Shown here: positions 9,135-16,826 of the stretch, in pieces
How positions within the stretch are numbered: the stretch's first letter is position 1
How the letters are laid out: each line of letters opens with the position of its first letter
Source of the DNA: Aliisedimentitalea scapharcae
GTDB taxonomy: Bacteria; Pseudomonadota; Alphaproteobacteria; Rhodobacterales; Rhodobacteraceae
Direction: 5' to 3'
Length of the DNA: 64,000 nt
NCBI RefSeq assembly: GCF_045277565.1
Contig: NZ_CP123584.1
Span: 3,286,001 to 3,350,000 of the forward strand
Made by a program: the position numbers and the translations under genes
The notes under the pieces: model-generated
Databases searched by the model: none
Told to the model about the DNA's origin: nothing
What the model saw: the letters and a program-made list of their open reading frames with translations, nothing else

Positions 9135-10460
9135 TCAATTTGTGCGCGCTTCGAGCCCGCGATAGCGTAATCCCAAGGTGACACCGCGCGCAACAAAGGA
9201 AACCAGCAACGCCAGCCACAATCCGTGATTGGCGAGAACCGGCAACAAAACCGCAGCCGTTGCAAAATAGACAATCGTGCTGATCACCATCATGTTGCGC
9301 ATGTCCCGGGTCGCAGTCGCACCAATAAAGATCCCGTCCAGCATCCAGGCGGCCCACCCCAAAGGTGGTGCCAAAACCATATAGGGCAAATAGACACGCG
9401 CCACGGCGCGGACGTCCTCGGATTTCGCCATCAGATCAATCATCCATCCGCCAATCAGCAGAAACATCAAGGCCAGGACCACCACAACAACCAGCCCCCA
9501 AAAACTGGTCAGCCCGGCGCTGCGGCGCAGAGCATCCCGTCGCCGGGCCCCGATCGCCTGCCCCACCAGGGTTTCGGCCGCAAAGGCAAACCCATCCATC
9601 GCATACGCCGTGATCATCAGGAACTGCAACAGCACCTGATTTGCCGCCAGGGTGACGTCGCCAAATCCCGATCCAAAGAACAGAAATGACACAAACATCG
9701 CCTCAAGCAAAAGCGACCGGATCAGGATATCTGTATTGACGACGGCCATGTGTCTCAGCCGTGTAGAGTCAAAAACCTGCCCCCAATTGCGCCAGTCCGG
9801 CACATGAAACGCCCGTCGGCAAAACCACAACCCCAAGGCAAAGCCCGACCATTCAGCCAGAAAGGTCGCAACGGCGACACCGCTCACGCCCCAGTCCAGC
9901 CCCAGAACAAACCACAGATCCAGCAGGATGTTCAGCCCGTTCATCCAGACTTGAACAACCAGCACTGCCCGGGTGCGCTCTTGTGCGATCAACCAGCCGG
10001 TGATGCCATACAATCCGATGGCCGCCGGGGCCGACCAGACCCGGATGGCCAGATATTCCCGCGCCATGCCTTCGACCTCGGGCGAGGCGGGTGCCATTTG
10101 AAACGACACCCAGAACAGGGGCAGCTGAAGCGCGATGACCAGCACACCGCCGGCGGCCCCCAACAACAGCGCCCGGGTCAACAACGCCGACACTTCGGCC
10201 TGATCTCCAGCCCCAACAGCCTGGCTGGTCAACCCGACGGTTCCCATCCGCAGAAACCCAAAGATCCAATACAACGCCGACAGGATAATGGCACCGATGC
10301 CAACCGCGCCGATGGGTGCCGCAGCGCCGAGTTGCCCCACAACGCCCGTGTCCACCGCGCCCAGAATGGGAACGGTGGCATTGGACAGGACAATCGGAAC
10401 CGCGATTTTCAACACCCGCCCGTGGCTCAGGGGGCGAATGCTGTCAGTCTGTTTTTGCAT
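9135..10460 (-). CDS. MATE family efflux transporter
   Basis: 441-residue inner-membrane cation-coupled exporter with about twelve hydrophobic segments. The N-terminal half starts at LKIAVPIVLSNATVPILGAV with the conserved Asp-Thr (DTGVVGQLG); the second half begins near AANQVLLQFLMITAYAMDG, giving the two-bundle DinF-like layout. The start ATG at 10460 overlaps the stop of the upstream thioesterase by 17 bases, so the thioesterases and this exporter form one minus-strand operon (11387 to 9135). Substrate unknown. Confidence 0.92.
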   Translation of the reverse strand: MQKQTDSIRPLSHGRVLKIAVPIVLSNATVPILGAVDTGVVGQLGAAAPIGAVGIGAIILSALYWIFGFLRMGTVGLTSQAVGAGDQAEVSALLTRALLLGAAGGVLVIALQLPLFWVSFQMAPASPEVEGMAREYLAIRVWSAPAAIGLYGITGWLIAQERTRAVLVVQVWMNGLNILLDLWFVLGLDWGVSGVAVATFLAEWSGFALGLWFCRRAFHVPDWRNWGQVFDSTRLRHMAVVNTDILIRSLLLEAMFVSFLFFGSGFGDVTLAANQVLLQFLMITAYAMDGFAFAAETLVGQAIGARRRDALRRSAGLTSFWGLVVVVVLALMFLLIGGWMIDLMAKSEDVRAVARVYLPYMVLAPPLGWAAWMLDGIFIGATATRDMRNMMVISTIVYFATAAVLLPVLANHGLWLALLVSFVARGVTLGLRYRGLEARTN

Positions 10461-10968
10461 CGGGCGGAACTTGGGGCATCAGGAAATGTCCGGTGGCCTG
10501 GGCAAACAGCTTGTCCTTGTGATCCTGCCAGGCGGCCACATGCACCGACGCATACCGCCGCCCTGCGCGCGAGATCGTCGCCCGGGCATAGGCATCGCGC
10601 GGCAGCCCGGACCGCAGGTAATCAACGGTAAAATCAATGGTCTTGGGCAGGCGCGGCAATTTCCCGCGGGCAATGGCTTCGGGATCAATTCTGCCGGCCT
10701 CGATATCGGGCCACAAATGCGACCAGCACAGGGTGATCGAAGCCGTGACTTCGAGAAACGCAGCTGTAACCCCACCATGTATCGCAGGCAGGAACGGATT
10801 TCCGATCAGCTTGTCATCAAAATTCAGCTGTGCGGTCAGCTCATCCCCCCTCCGGTCAAACGTGATGTCAAGAAACCGGATATAAGGCACCGCAGTCACC
10901 AGCGCGTTCAGCGCGGCATCACGTCGCTGTTTCACTTCCTGCATGGGCTCGGGACGGGCGCGGGTCAA
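10444..10968 (-). CDS. PaaI-family hotdog thioesterase (second of pair)
   Basis: 174-residue hotdog-fold protein with the core LPAIHGGVTAAFLEVTAS (HGG motif about residue 64), the usual PaaI active-site region, and a second strand pair around TIDFTVDYLRSGLP. It probably hydrolyses an acyl-CoA thioester in the cytoplasm. Its start overlaps the stop of the preceding thioesterase by four bases (ATGA), which indicates translational coupling. The first about 20 residues (MTRARPEPMQEV) are charged and a slightly later start cannot be excluded. Confidence 0.88.
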   Translation of the reverse strand: MTRARPEPMQEVKQRRDAALNALVTAVPYIRFLDITFDRRGDELTAQLNFDDKLIGNPFLPAIHGGVTAAFLEVTASITLCWSHLWPDIEAGRIDPEAIARGKLPRLPKTIDFTVDYLRSGLPRDAYARATISRAGRRYASVHVAAWQDHKDKLFAQATGHFLMPQVPPDAKTD

Positions 10969-11387
10969 AACCGTTTCTCCACAGTAAAGGCACCCGAAGC
11001 TGTTGCCACCGGGCTGTTGGTGTCGTCATCGGTGGCCACAGCCCGGACAAAGGCGACATTTCGGGTTATGTGATGGCAGGTCGCCTTGGTCGTGATCGAT
11101 TGCCCCGGAGTGGCCGCGCGCATGTAATCAATACGCAGATCAATGGTGGCCGTCCCTCCAGGAGCCGAAGGGTGGCTCATGACTGCGGCACCGCAGCAGG
11201 TATCCATCAATGCCGATACGGCCCCACCATGAATGACGCCTGTTTGCGGATCCCCAACCAGTTTCATGTCATAAGGCATGGTGATCGTCGCCGTGCCTTC
11301 GGCAATATCTGTCAATTCCATTCCCAATTCCTTGGCATGGGGGATTGCTTCGATAAACTGCTTGGCCAGTTTGACTTTCTCGACCAC
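10965..11387 (-). CDS. PaaI-family hotdog thioesterase (first of pair)
   Basis: 140-residue hotdog thioesterase with TGVIHGGAVSALMDTCCG, the PaaI HGG and Asp/Cys region, followed by TIDLRIDYMRAATPG. I choose GTG at 11387 because AGGAG (11400-11396) lies 8 bases upstream and the protein then has normal family length; a longer reading to 11522 adds 45 residues of no family character that run into the promoter region of the divergent MerR gene. First gene of the thioesterase-thioesterase-MATE operon. Confidence 0.87.
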   Translation of the reverse strand: MVEKVKLAKQFIEAIPHAKELGMELTDIAEGTATITMPYDMKLVGDPQTGVIHGGAVSALMDTCCGAAVMSHPSAPGGTATIDLRIDYMRAATPGQSITTKATCHHITRNVAFVRAVATDDDTNSPVATASGAFTVEKRF

Positions 11388-11507
11388 GAACCTTGCTCCT
11401 GCGTCTGAACTCCTCACCTTTTGAGCAGCACCACGCCCAAAGAGCAACCCCACCTGTTGCGCTTGCGCGAACCGCCCCTTAGGTTGCGCCCCAAGGGGAG
11501 AGAACGG

Positions 11508-11876
11508 ATGACCGAAACACAATTGTCATTCAAGGAGATGTGTGCCGAGTTCGATGTAACTCCGCGGACGCTCCGGTATTATGAATATATTGAATTACTG
11601 CAACCTGACCGTGAAGGCAGATCCAGACATTACGGCCCGCGCGAAGTGGCGCGGATGAAACTGATCATGCGGGGGCGCAAATTCGGGTTCCAACTCGAAG
11701 AAATCCGCCAATGGCTGCTGATCTACGAAGAAGACGGCAATACGGCCCAGATGCAGGCTTTTGTAGAAATGGCTGATCGTCAAAAGATCGAGCTGGAAAA
11801 ACAGCGCGAACAGCTGGATGAAGCCTTGCAGGAACTGGTCAAGCTGCGGGATGCCACCAAGGCCAGCCTGGGCTGA
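11508..11876 (+). CDS. MerR family regulator (LiuR/fatty acid type), copy 1
   Basis: 122-residue MerR-type regulator: winged helix at residues 1-75 with FKEMCAEFDVTPRTLRYYE, then GRKFGFQLEEIRQWL and a C-terminal coiled coil (KIELEKQREQLDEALQEL). No metal-binding Cys cluster is present, so it is not a metal sensor. It strongly resembles the second MerR protein at 12195 and both precede beta-oxidation genes, matching the context of acyl-CoA-responsive MerR proteins such as LiuR. The start at 11508 follows AAGGGGAG. Diverges from the thioesterase operon. Confidence 0.88.
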   Translation: MTETQLSFKEMCAEFDVTPRTLRYYEYIELLQPDREGRSRHYGPREVARMKLIMRGRKFGFQLEEIRQWLLIYEEDGNTAQMQAFVEMADRQKIELEKQREQLDEALQELVKLRDATKASLG

Positions 11877-11898
11877 CACAACGCACTTCAAAACACCG

Positions 11899-11925
11899 AC
11901 TTCTGCACGTCATACGTGCAGAAGT
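11899..11925 (+). terminator. Hairpin after first MerR gene
   Basis: Perfect inverted repeat with arms ACTTCTGCACGT and ACGTGCAGAAGT (12 bp each) and a 3-base CAT loop, 23 bases after the stop codon. No clean T-run follows, only GATTCTT, so termination is probable rather than certain. Confidence 0.5.
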
Positions 11926-12062
11926 GATTCTTGGCCGGGGTATGAAACCGGCCCGATTCCCTTTTAAAACCACCCCAACACCTGCTGTGCTGGCTGTTAT
12001 GTCATGTGCACGGACAGGGGCATGGCGCTTGCCGTTGGGTAACAAAGTTTCAATTTTTCATG

Positions 12063-12126
12063 TTTACGCAATCTGATCTTACGTCAAGCATTTTGTGACG
12101 CAGCGTCCGGGTTACGTAAACGTCAA
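12063..12126. promoter_or_regulatory. Candidate MerR (LiuR-like) operator sites
   Basis: Three related elements: TTTACGCAA at 12063-12071, TTACGTCAA at 12079-12087, and GTTACGTAAACGTCAA at 12111-12126. The last contains two ACGT tetramers two bases apart, a symmetric arrangement. From memory, LiuR-type MerR proteins bind palindromes built on ACGT; the placement upstream of a MerR gene and the acyl-CoA dehydrogenase genes supports this. No footprint can be inferred from reading alone. Confidence 0.45.
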
Positions 12127-12194
12127 CTCCATGTTGTAAATGAAGACCGACCCGCCCAACTGTTGATCACTCATGAACGACCAGAGTTGAGATT

Positions 12195-12596
12195 ATGACC
12201 GAAGAAACCATGACCATCCGCGAGATGTGCGATGCCTATGGCGTAACACCGCGCACGTTGCGCTTTTACGAATCCAAAGAATTGTTGTTCCCTGCGCGCG
12301 AAGGCCAGAAACGATTGTTCACCAAACGGGACCGGGCCCGGTTGAAACTGATTTTGCGCGGCAAGCGCTTTGGGTTCAGCCTGGAAGAGATCCGGCAACT
12401 GCTGGACCTGTACCACATGGGGGATCAGCAACATACCCAGCTGGCCCGCACCTATGAAATCGCGCAGGAACGGCTGGCCGATATGGAACAGCAGCGCGAA
12501 GAACTGACCGAAGCGATCGAAGACCTCAAGGAACAGCTCAAATGGGGCGAGAAAATGCTCCAATCCATGCTGGCCGACAAAAAGGTCGCCGAATAA
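12195..12596 (+). CDS. MerR family regulator (LiuR/fatty acid type), copy 2
   Basis: 133-residue MerR protein: helix-turn-helix REMCDAYGVTPRTLRFYES, then GKRFGFSLEEIRQLLDLY and a long charged coiled coil (EQQREELTEAIEDLKEQLK). It parallels copy 1 residue by residue through the DNA-binding domain (VTPRTLR, GRKFGF versus GKRFGF) but differs in the dimerisation helix, so the two are paralogues with possibly different effectors. Located 54 bases before the first acyl-CoA dehydrogenase and probably cotranscribed with it. Likely controls the 12.6-20.7 kb beta-oxidation genes. Confidence 0.88.
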   Translation: MTEETMTIREMCDAYGVTPRTLRFYESKELLFPAREGQKRLFTKRDRARLKLILRGKRFGFSLEEIRQLLDLYHMGDQQHTQLARTYEIAQERLADMEQQREELTEAIEDLKEQLKWGEKMLQSMLADKKVAE

Positions 12597-12650
12597 GCCC
12601 CATCGCCCGGTTTCACCGACACAGCCATTCGTCCACTACGGAGACACCCT

Positions 12651-14432
12651 ATGCCCAGTTATTCCGCCCCCACCAAGGATCTGCAGTTCGTGCTGCATGA
12701 CGTTCTGAACATCACAAATACCGATGTTCCCGGATATTCCGAGCTGGAGCCGGATTTCACGTCCGCCATTCTGGAAGAGGCTGGCAAGATTGCCACCGAA
12801 GTGGTGCATCCGCTGAACGTTGTGGGCGACACCGAAGGCTGCGTGCTGGAAAATGGTGTGGTCCGCACCCCGACCGGGTTCAAAGCAGCCTTTGAGCAGA
12901 TGAAAGAGGGCGGCTGGACCGGGTTGGACATGCCGGAACAATACGGTGGCCAGAACATGCCATCAGTGATCGGCACCGCCGTGGGCGAAATGTTCAGCTC
13001 TGCCAATCAGGCCTTTGTCATGTACCAGGGCCTGACCCATGGGGCGGCCTCGGCCATTCTGGCACATGGGACGGACGCACAAAAGGACACCTACCTGCCC
13101 AAGATGGTTGCCTGTGACTGGACCGGCACCATGAACCTGACCGAACCGCATTGCGGCACCGATCTGGGCCTGATGCGGACCAAGGCAGACCCCCAGGGTG
13201 ATGGCAGTTACAAGGTCACCGGGCAAAAGATCTTTATCTCGTCGGGCGAACACGACATGGCCGACAACATCATCCACCTGGTTCTGGCCAAGATCCCCGG
13301 CGGTCCCGACGGGATCAAAGGCGTGTCGCTGTTCATCGTGCCCAAATTCATCGTCAACGCCGATGGCACGCTGGGTGCCCGCAATGGTGTGTCCTGTGGC
13401 AAGATCGAAGAAAAGATGGGCATCCACGGCAACTCGACCTGTGTGATGAACTATGACGAGGCGACCGGCTGGTTGTTGGGTGAAGAGCACAAAGGCATGC
13501 GCGCCATGTTCACCATGATGAACGAAGCGCGTCTGGGTGTCGGCATGCAGGGGCTGGCCCAGGCCGAGGCCGCCTATCAGAACGCGCTGGAATACGCCAA
13601 GGACCGCCTGCAGGGCCGCGATGTGACCGGTGTCAAAAACCCCGATGGCCCTGCCGATCCGCTGATCGTGCACCCTGACATTCGCCGCAACCTGATGGAC
13701 CAGAAAAGCTTTACCGAAGGCGCGCGCGCATTCCTGCTGTGGGGCGCGACCATGATTGACCAGGCCCATCGCAATGGCGACAAGGATGCCGACGGTCTGG
13801 TCAGCCTGCTGACTCCGGTGATCAAAGGGTTCCTGACCGATCAGGGCTATGACATGACCGTACAGGCCCAACAGATTTACGGCGGCCACGGCTATATCGA
13901 AGAATGGGGCATGTCCCAATACACGCGGGACGCACGGATCGCGATGATTTATGAAGGGGCCAATGGGGTACAGGCACTGGACCTGGTGGGCCGAAAGCTG
14001 GCCCAGGATGGCGGCAAGCACGTGATGGCGTTCTTTGAGTTGGTCAAATCCTTTTGCAAGGAAAACGGCGGCCAGGACGACGCCTATGACACGGCATTCA
14101 TCGAACCGCTCAAATCCGCGTCCAAGGATCTGCAGGCGGCGGGCATGTATTTCATGCAAAACGGCATGAAGAACCCCAACAATGCGCTCTCGGGCTCTTA
14201 TGACTTCATGCATATGTTTGGTCATGTCTGCCTGGGCCTGATGTGGGCGCGCATGGCCAAGGCCGCAAAATCGGCAATTGACGCTGGGTCTTCTGACGCG
14301 GCGTTCTATGAGACGAAGATCACCACCGGACGGTATTACATGGCACGCCAACTCCCGGCCACGGCCCTGCACCTGTCGCGCATTCAAAGCGGCGCGGACA
14401 CGGTAATGGCATTGGATGCGGCCAATTTCTGA
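12651..14432 (+). CDS. Acyl-CoA dehydrogenase, large (593-aa, C-terminal extension)
   Basis: FAD enzyme introducing the alpha-beta double bond in an acyl-CoA. It has the N-terminal helical domain, the mid domain with MNLTEPHCGTDLG and GQKIFISSGEH, and the C-terminal helical domain containing GGHGYIEEWGMSQYTRDARI followed by AMIYEGANGVQALDL, where Glu of IYEG is the usual catalytic base position. About 130 further residues form the extension shared with DmdC-type enzymes. It could be a long-chain enzyme or a methylmercaptopropionyl-CoA dehydrogenase paralogue; the fatty acid context favours the former. RBS: ACGGAG. Confidence 0.9.
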   Translation: MPSYSAPTKDLQFVLHDVLNITNTDVPGYSELEPDFTSAILEEAGKIATEVVHPLNVVGDTEGCVLENGVVRTPTGFKAAFEQMKEGGWTGLDMPEQYGGQNMPSVIGTAVGEMFSSANQAFVMYQGLTHGAASAILAHGTDAQKDTYLPKMVACDWTGTMNLTEPHCGTDLGLMRTKADPQGDGSYKVTGQKIFISSGEHDMADNIIHLVLAKIPGGPDGIKGVSLFIVPKFIVNADGTLGARNGVSCGKIEEKMGIHGNSTCVMNYDEATGWLLGEEHKGMRAMFTMMNEARLGVGMQGLAQAEAAYQNALEYAKDRLQGRDVTGVKNPDGPADPLIVHPDIRRNLMDQKSFTEGARAFLLWGATMIDQAHRNGDKDADGLVSLLTPVIKGFLTDQGYDMTVQAQQIYGGHGYIEEWGMSQYTRDARIAMIYEGANGVQALDLVGRKLAQDGGKHVMAFFELVKSFCKENGGQDDAYDTAFIEPLKSASKDLQAAGMYFMQNGMKNPNNALSGSYDFMHMFGHVCLGLMWARMAKAAKSAIDAGSSDAAFYETKITTGRYYMARQLPATALHLSRIQSGADTVMALDAANF

Positions 14433-14438
14433 TGGTAT

Positions 14439-14457
14439 GGCGGGGGTGAACCCCGCC
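14439..14457. repeat. G/C hairpin between acyl-CoA dehydrogenase and small gene
   Basis: Arms GGCGGGG and CCCCGCC around a 5-base loop (GTGAA), 6 bases after the stop codon. No T-run. A similar hairpin with the same GTGAA loop lies at 16129-16149 in the same gene island, so this may be an mRNA-stability or attenuation element rather than a terminator. Confidence 0.5.
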
Positions 14458-14484
14458 CTGCCCTTACATTCATATGGTGTTTAA

Positions 14485-14697
14485 ATGCCCAAACGTTTCC
14501 GCCTGACCCGCCGCTTTCCGGTCGCAATGACCGAAGACGGTTATCGCAAACTGCGCAAATTCGCACAGGAAGCAGGGCTGGACGAGGGAGAGGCTCTGTC
14601 CTTTCTGTTCGAAAATTTCGACAGCGTGACCAACACCGAAAACCTGACCCACCGGTTACGGCTGTTCAACGCCGAGCTGGAAGACAGAAAGCGCTGA
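14485..14697 (+). CDS. Small conserved-looking protein in beta-oxidation island
   Basis: 70 residues: basic N-terminus (MPKRFRLTRRFPVAMTEDGY) followed by two predicted helices (RKLRKFAQEAGLDEGEALSF and TENLTHRLRLFNAELEDRKR). The beta-strand then helix-helix pattern suggests a ribbon-helix-helix-like DNA-binding protein, but I do not recognise the family. Codon use matches its neighbours and it fits between two acyl-CoA dehydrogenase genes with 26 bases to the next, so it is probably real and cotranscribed. Function unknown; a regulatory role in the island is an inference from shape only. Confidence 0.65.
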   Translation: MPKRFRLTRRFPVAMTEDGYRKLRKFAQEAGLDEGEALSFLFENFDSVTNTENLTHRLRLFNAELEDRKR

Positions 14698-14722
14698 ACC
14701 GCCAGCGCGGCAAGGGAGAGAG

Positions 14723-15883
14723 ATGACCGCCACCGCCTCCAACTGGATGACCGAAGAGCACCAGATGCTCTCAGAGATGACAGCCCAATTCATCAACACC
14801 GAATGGGCCCCGAAATTCGAAGACTGGCGCAAGGCCGGGATCATGGACCGTGACACCTGGAACCAGGCTGGCGAACTGGGCCTGCTGTGCCCGTCGATCC
14901 CCGAGGATCTGGGCGGTGCAGGTGGTGATTTTGGCCACGAGGCGGTGATCCTGCTCGAAGGCAGCCGGGCCAATCTGGCCAGCTGGGGCAATGGCATCCA
15001 TTCCGGCATCGTCGCCCATTACATCCACGCCTATGGAACGGACGAACAGAAACAACGCTGGCTGCCAAAAATGGCCACCGGCGAATTGGTCGGCGCGCTG
15101 GCGATGACTGAACCCTCGACCGGATCGGACGTTCAGGCAATCAAAACCAAGGCCGTACGTGACGGCAACGCCTATCGCCTCTCGGGTCAAAAGACCTTCA
15201 TCACCAATGGCCAGCACGCCAACCTGATCCTGGTTGCGGCGAAAACCGATCCCTCGCTAGGGTCCAAAGGCGTGTCTCTGGTCGCTGTGGAAACAGATGG
15301 TGCCGAAGGGTTTGCCCGCGGTCGTAACCTGGAAAAGATCGGCCTGCACGCGGCCGACACGTCCGAGCTGTTCTTTGACAATGTCGAAATCGCGCCTGAA
15401 AACATTCTGGGCGGCGTCGAAGGTCAGGGCTTTTACCAGATGATGAAGCAGTTGCCCCAGGAACGGCTGATCATTGCCTGTGGTGCCGTCGGTGCCATGG
15501 AAGGCGCGGTGGAACGCACCATCGCCTATTGCAAGGAACGCGAAGCTTTTGGCGGTCCGATCACCCAGTTTCAGAACACCCGTTTCAAGCTGGCCGAATG
15601 CATGACCAAAACCAAGGTCGCCCGCGCTTTCCTGGATGAATGCATCAGCGAACATCTGCGCGGTGAACTGACCGTCGAAAAGGCGGCCATGGCCAAATAC
15701 TGGACCACCGACACCCAGGGCGAGGTTCTGGACGACTGCCTGCAACTGCATGGTGGGTATGGTTTCATGATGGAATACGCCGTCGGCGAAATGTGGGCCG
15801 ATGCCCGCGTGCAGCGGATTTATGGCGGTACCAACGAGATCATGAAGGAGTTGATTGCCCGTGGCATCATGGCGGAGAAATAA
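14723..15883 (+). CDS. Acyl-CoA dehydrogenase, LCAD/IVD-like
   Basis: 386-residue FAD acyl-CoA dehydrogenase. Mid-domain motifs ALAMTEPSTGSD and GQKTFITNGQHA, then QLPQERLIIACGAVGAME and C-terminal QRIYGGTNEIMKELIAR. The IYEG Glu of medium-chain enzymes is replaced by Gly; in long-chain and isovaleryl enzymes the base is instead a Glu on helix G, and a Glu is present there (AMEGAVERT near residue 260). The protein therefore looks like the LCAD/IVD branch. RBS AAGGGAGAGAG precedes the start. Supplies enoyl-CoA to the FadB downstream. Confidence 0.92.
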   Translation: MTATASNWMTEEHQMLSEMTAQFINTEWAPKFEDWRKAGIMDRDTWNQAGELGLLCPSIPEDLGGAGGDFGHEAVILLEGSRANLASWGNGIHSGIVAHYIHAYGTDEQKQRWLPKMATGELVGALAMTEPSTGSDVQAIKTKAVRDGNAYRLSGQKTFITNGQHANLILVAAKTDPSLGSKGVSLVAVETDGAEGFARGRNLEKIGLHAADTSELFFDNVEIAPENILGGVEGQGFYQMMKQLPQERLIIACGAVGAMEGAVERTIAYCKEREAFGGPITQFQNTRFKLAECMTKTKVARAFLDECISEHLRGELTVEKAAMAKYWTTDTQGEVLDDCLQLHGGYGFMMEYAVGEMWADARVQRIYGGTNEIMKELIARGIMAEK

Positions 15884-16177
15884 GCAATGACGATGCGGCA
15901 CTTGAAACGGAGCAACGCCTCCGGCGGGAGTTTTCTTGCGAGATGAATAAAGAAGCTCCCCCCCGCCACCAGCGCTTGCTGCCCAGGGCGCCACGGCACC
16001 GGTTAACGGGGCTTCACCTCGCACGCCAAGTCGCTCTCCAGCTCCGGGCGCGACCAAAGGATGGCGCATTAACCTTAATGATCCGTAAAGGCAGCGCCTT
16101 CATCTTGCCCAAGAAACTCCACGGGGGTGTGGGGGTGTGAAACCCCCACGTTCGACACCAAACACAGGGAACGCGAC
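15884..16177. other. Intergenic region with a repeat-like segment and a hairpin
   Basis: 294 bases without a supported gene. GCCTCCGGCGGGAG near 15918 with AAAGAAG shortly after is reminiscent of, but much weaker than, the repeat pair at 45693 and 53743. A small CATTAA/TTAATG inverted repeat lies near 16065. At 16129-16149 arms GTGGGGGT and ACCCCCAC enclose a 5-base GTGAA loop, like the hairpin at 14439, just before the GST gene. No promoter could be read confidently. Confidence 0.5.
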
Positions 16178-16816
16178 ATGACAATCAAACTGCATTGCTT
16201 TGGCGAAAGCGGAAATGCCTATAAGGCGGCACTGGCGCTTGAACTCTCGGGCCTGGACTGGGAACCGGTCTTTGTCGATTTCTTTGGTGGCGAAACCCGC
16301 ACGCCCGAATATCGCGCCGACATCAATGAAATGGGCGAGGCACCGGTTCTGGTGGACGGCGATTTCCGTACCAGCCAATCGGGGTGCATTCAGGCCTATG
16401 TGACAGAAAAATCTGGGAAATTCGGCGGAAAAACCCGCGAAGACAACTATGAAATCCTGCGCTGGGTCCTGTGGGACAATCACAAATTCAGCTCGATGGC
16501 AGGGCTGACACGCTTTCTGATGAACTTTTTGCCCGAACAGCACCGCGACCCCAATGTGATCGCCTTCAATCAGGGCCGGCTCAAGGCCGCCTATGCCACG
16601 CTCAACGCCCATCTGGACGGGCGCGACTGGATTGTTGGCGATGGGATCACCAATGCCGATCTTAGCTGTTGTGGCTATCTGTATTACCCAGAACCCTTTG
16701 GCTTTGACCGTGCCGACTGGCCCCATATCGACGCCTGGCTGACCCGTATCAGCGACCAACCTGGCTGGAAACACCCCTATGACCTGATGCCCGGCAACCC
16801 GTCGGACCGTTCCTGA
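16178..16816 (+). CDS. Glutathione S-transferase family protein
   Basis: 212-residue GST. Thioredoxin-like N-domain (LHCFGESGNAYKAALALEL, then GEAPVLVDGDF with the cis-Pro) and all-helical C-domain (LDGRDWIVGDGITNADLSCC carries the N-capping Asp motif). A Ser in the first loop (GESGN) is a plausible catalytic residue. It lies within the beta-oxidation island, 10 bases before the thiolase, suggesting detoxification of reactive enals or a dehalogenase-like or isomerase role; the substrate is unknown. The start at 16178 follows AGGGAA; upstream Met at 16127 has no family match. Confidence 0.88.
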   Translation: MTIKLHCFGESGNAYKAALALELSGLDWEPVFVDFFGGETRTPEYRADINEMGEAPVLVDGDFRTSQSGCIQAYVTEKSGKFGGKTREDNYEILRWVLWDNHKFSSMAGLTRFLMNFLPEQHRDPNVIAFNQGRLKAAYATLNAHLDGRDWIVGDGITNADLSCCGYLYYPEPFGFDRADWPHIDAWLTRISDQPGWKHPYDLMPGNPSDRS

Positions 16817-16826
16817 GGAGAGCATC

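Larger units (their letters stand above)
11877..12194. other. Intergenic region between the two MerR genes
   Basis: 318 bases without a gene. It contains a perfect hairpin (11899-11925), an unremarkable middle, and an AT-rich right half (12045-12130) that carries three ACGT/ACG-type elements described separately. The right half is the presumed promoter region of the second MerR gene and the beta-oxidation genes. Confidence 0.7.

Noticed and set aside
12963..14387. Long minus-strand open frame (474 codons) antisense to the acyl-CoA dehydrogenase
   Set aside because: It has no family motif, is His/Gly/Val-rich as expected from antisense of high-GC genes, and lies fully inside a strongly supported gene. 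The same applies to other long antisense frames, such as those opposite maeB, fadB, the amidase and the bkd genes.
12651..14432. Calling the large acyl-CoA dehydrogenase DmdC
   Set aside because: The size and extension fit, but the operon is a beta-oxidation set and several paralogues of this family exist in roseobacters; sequence alone cannot separate them.
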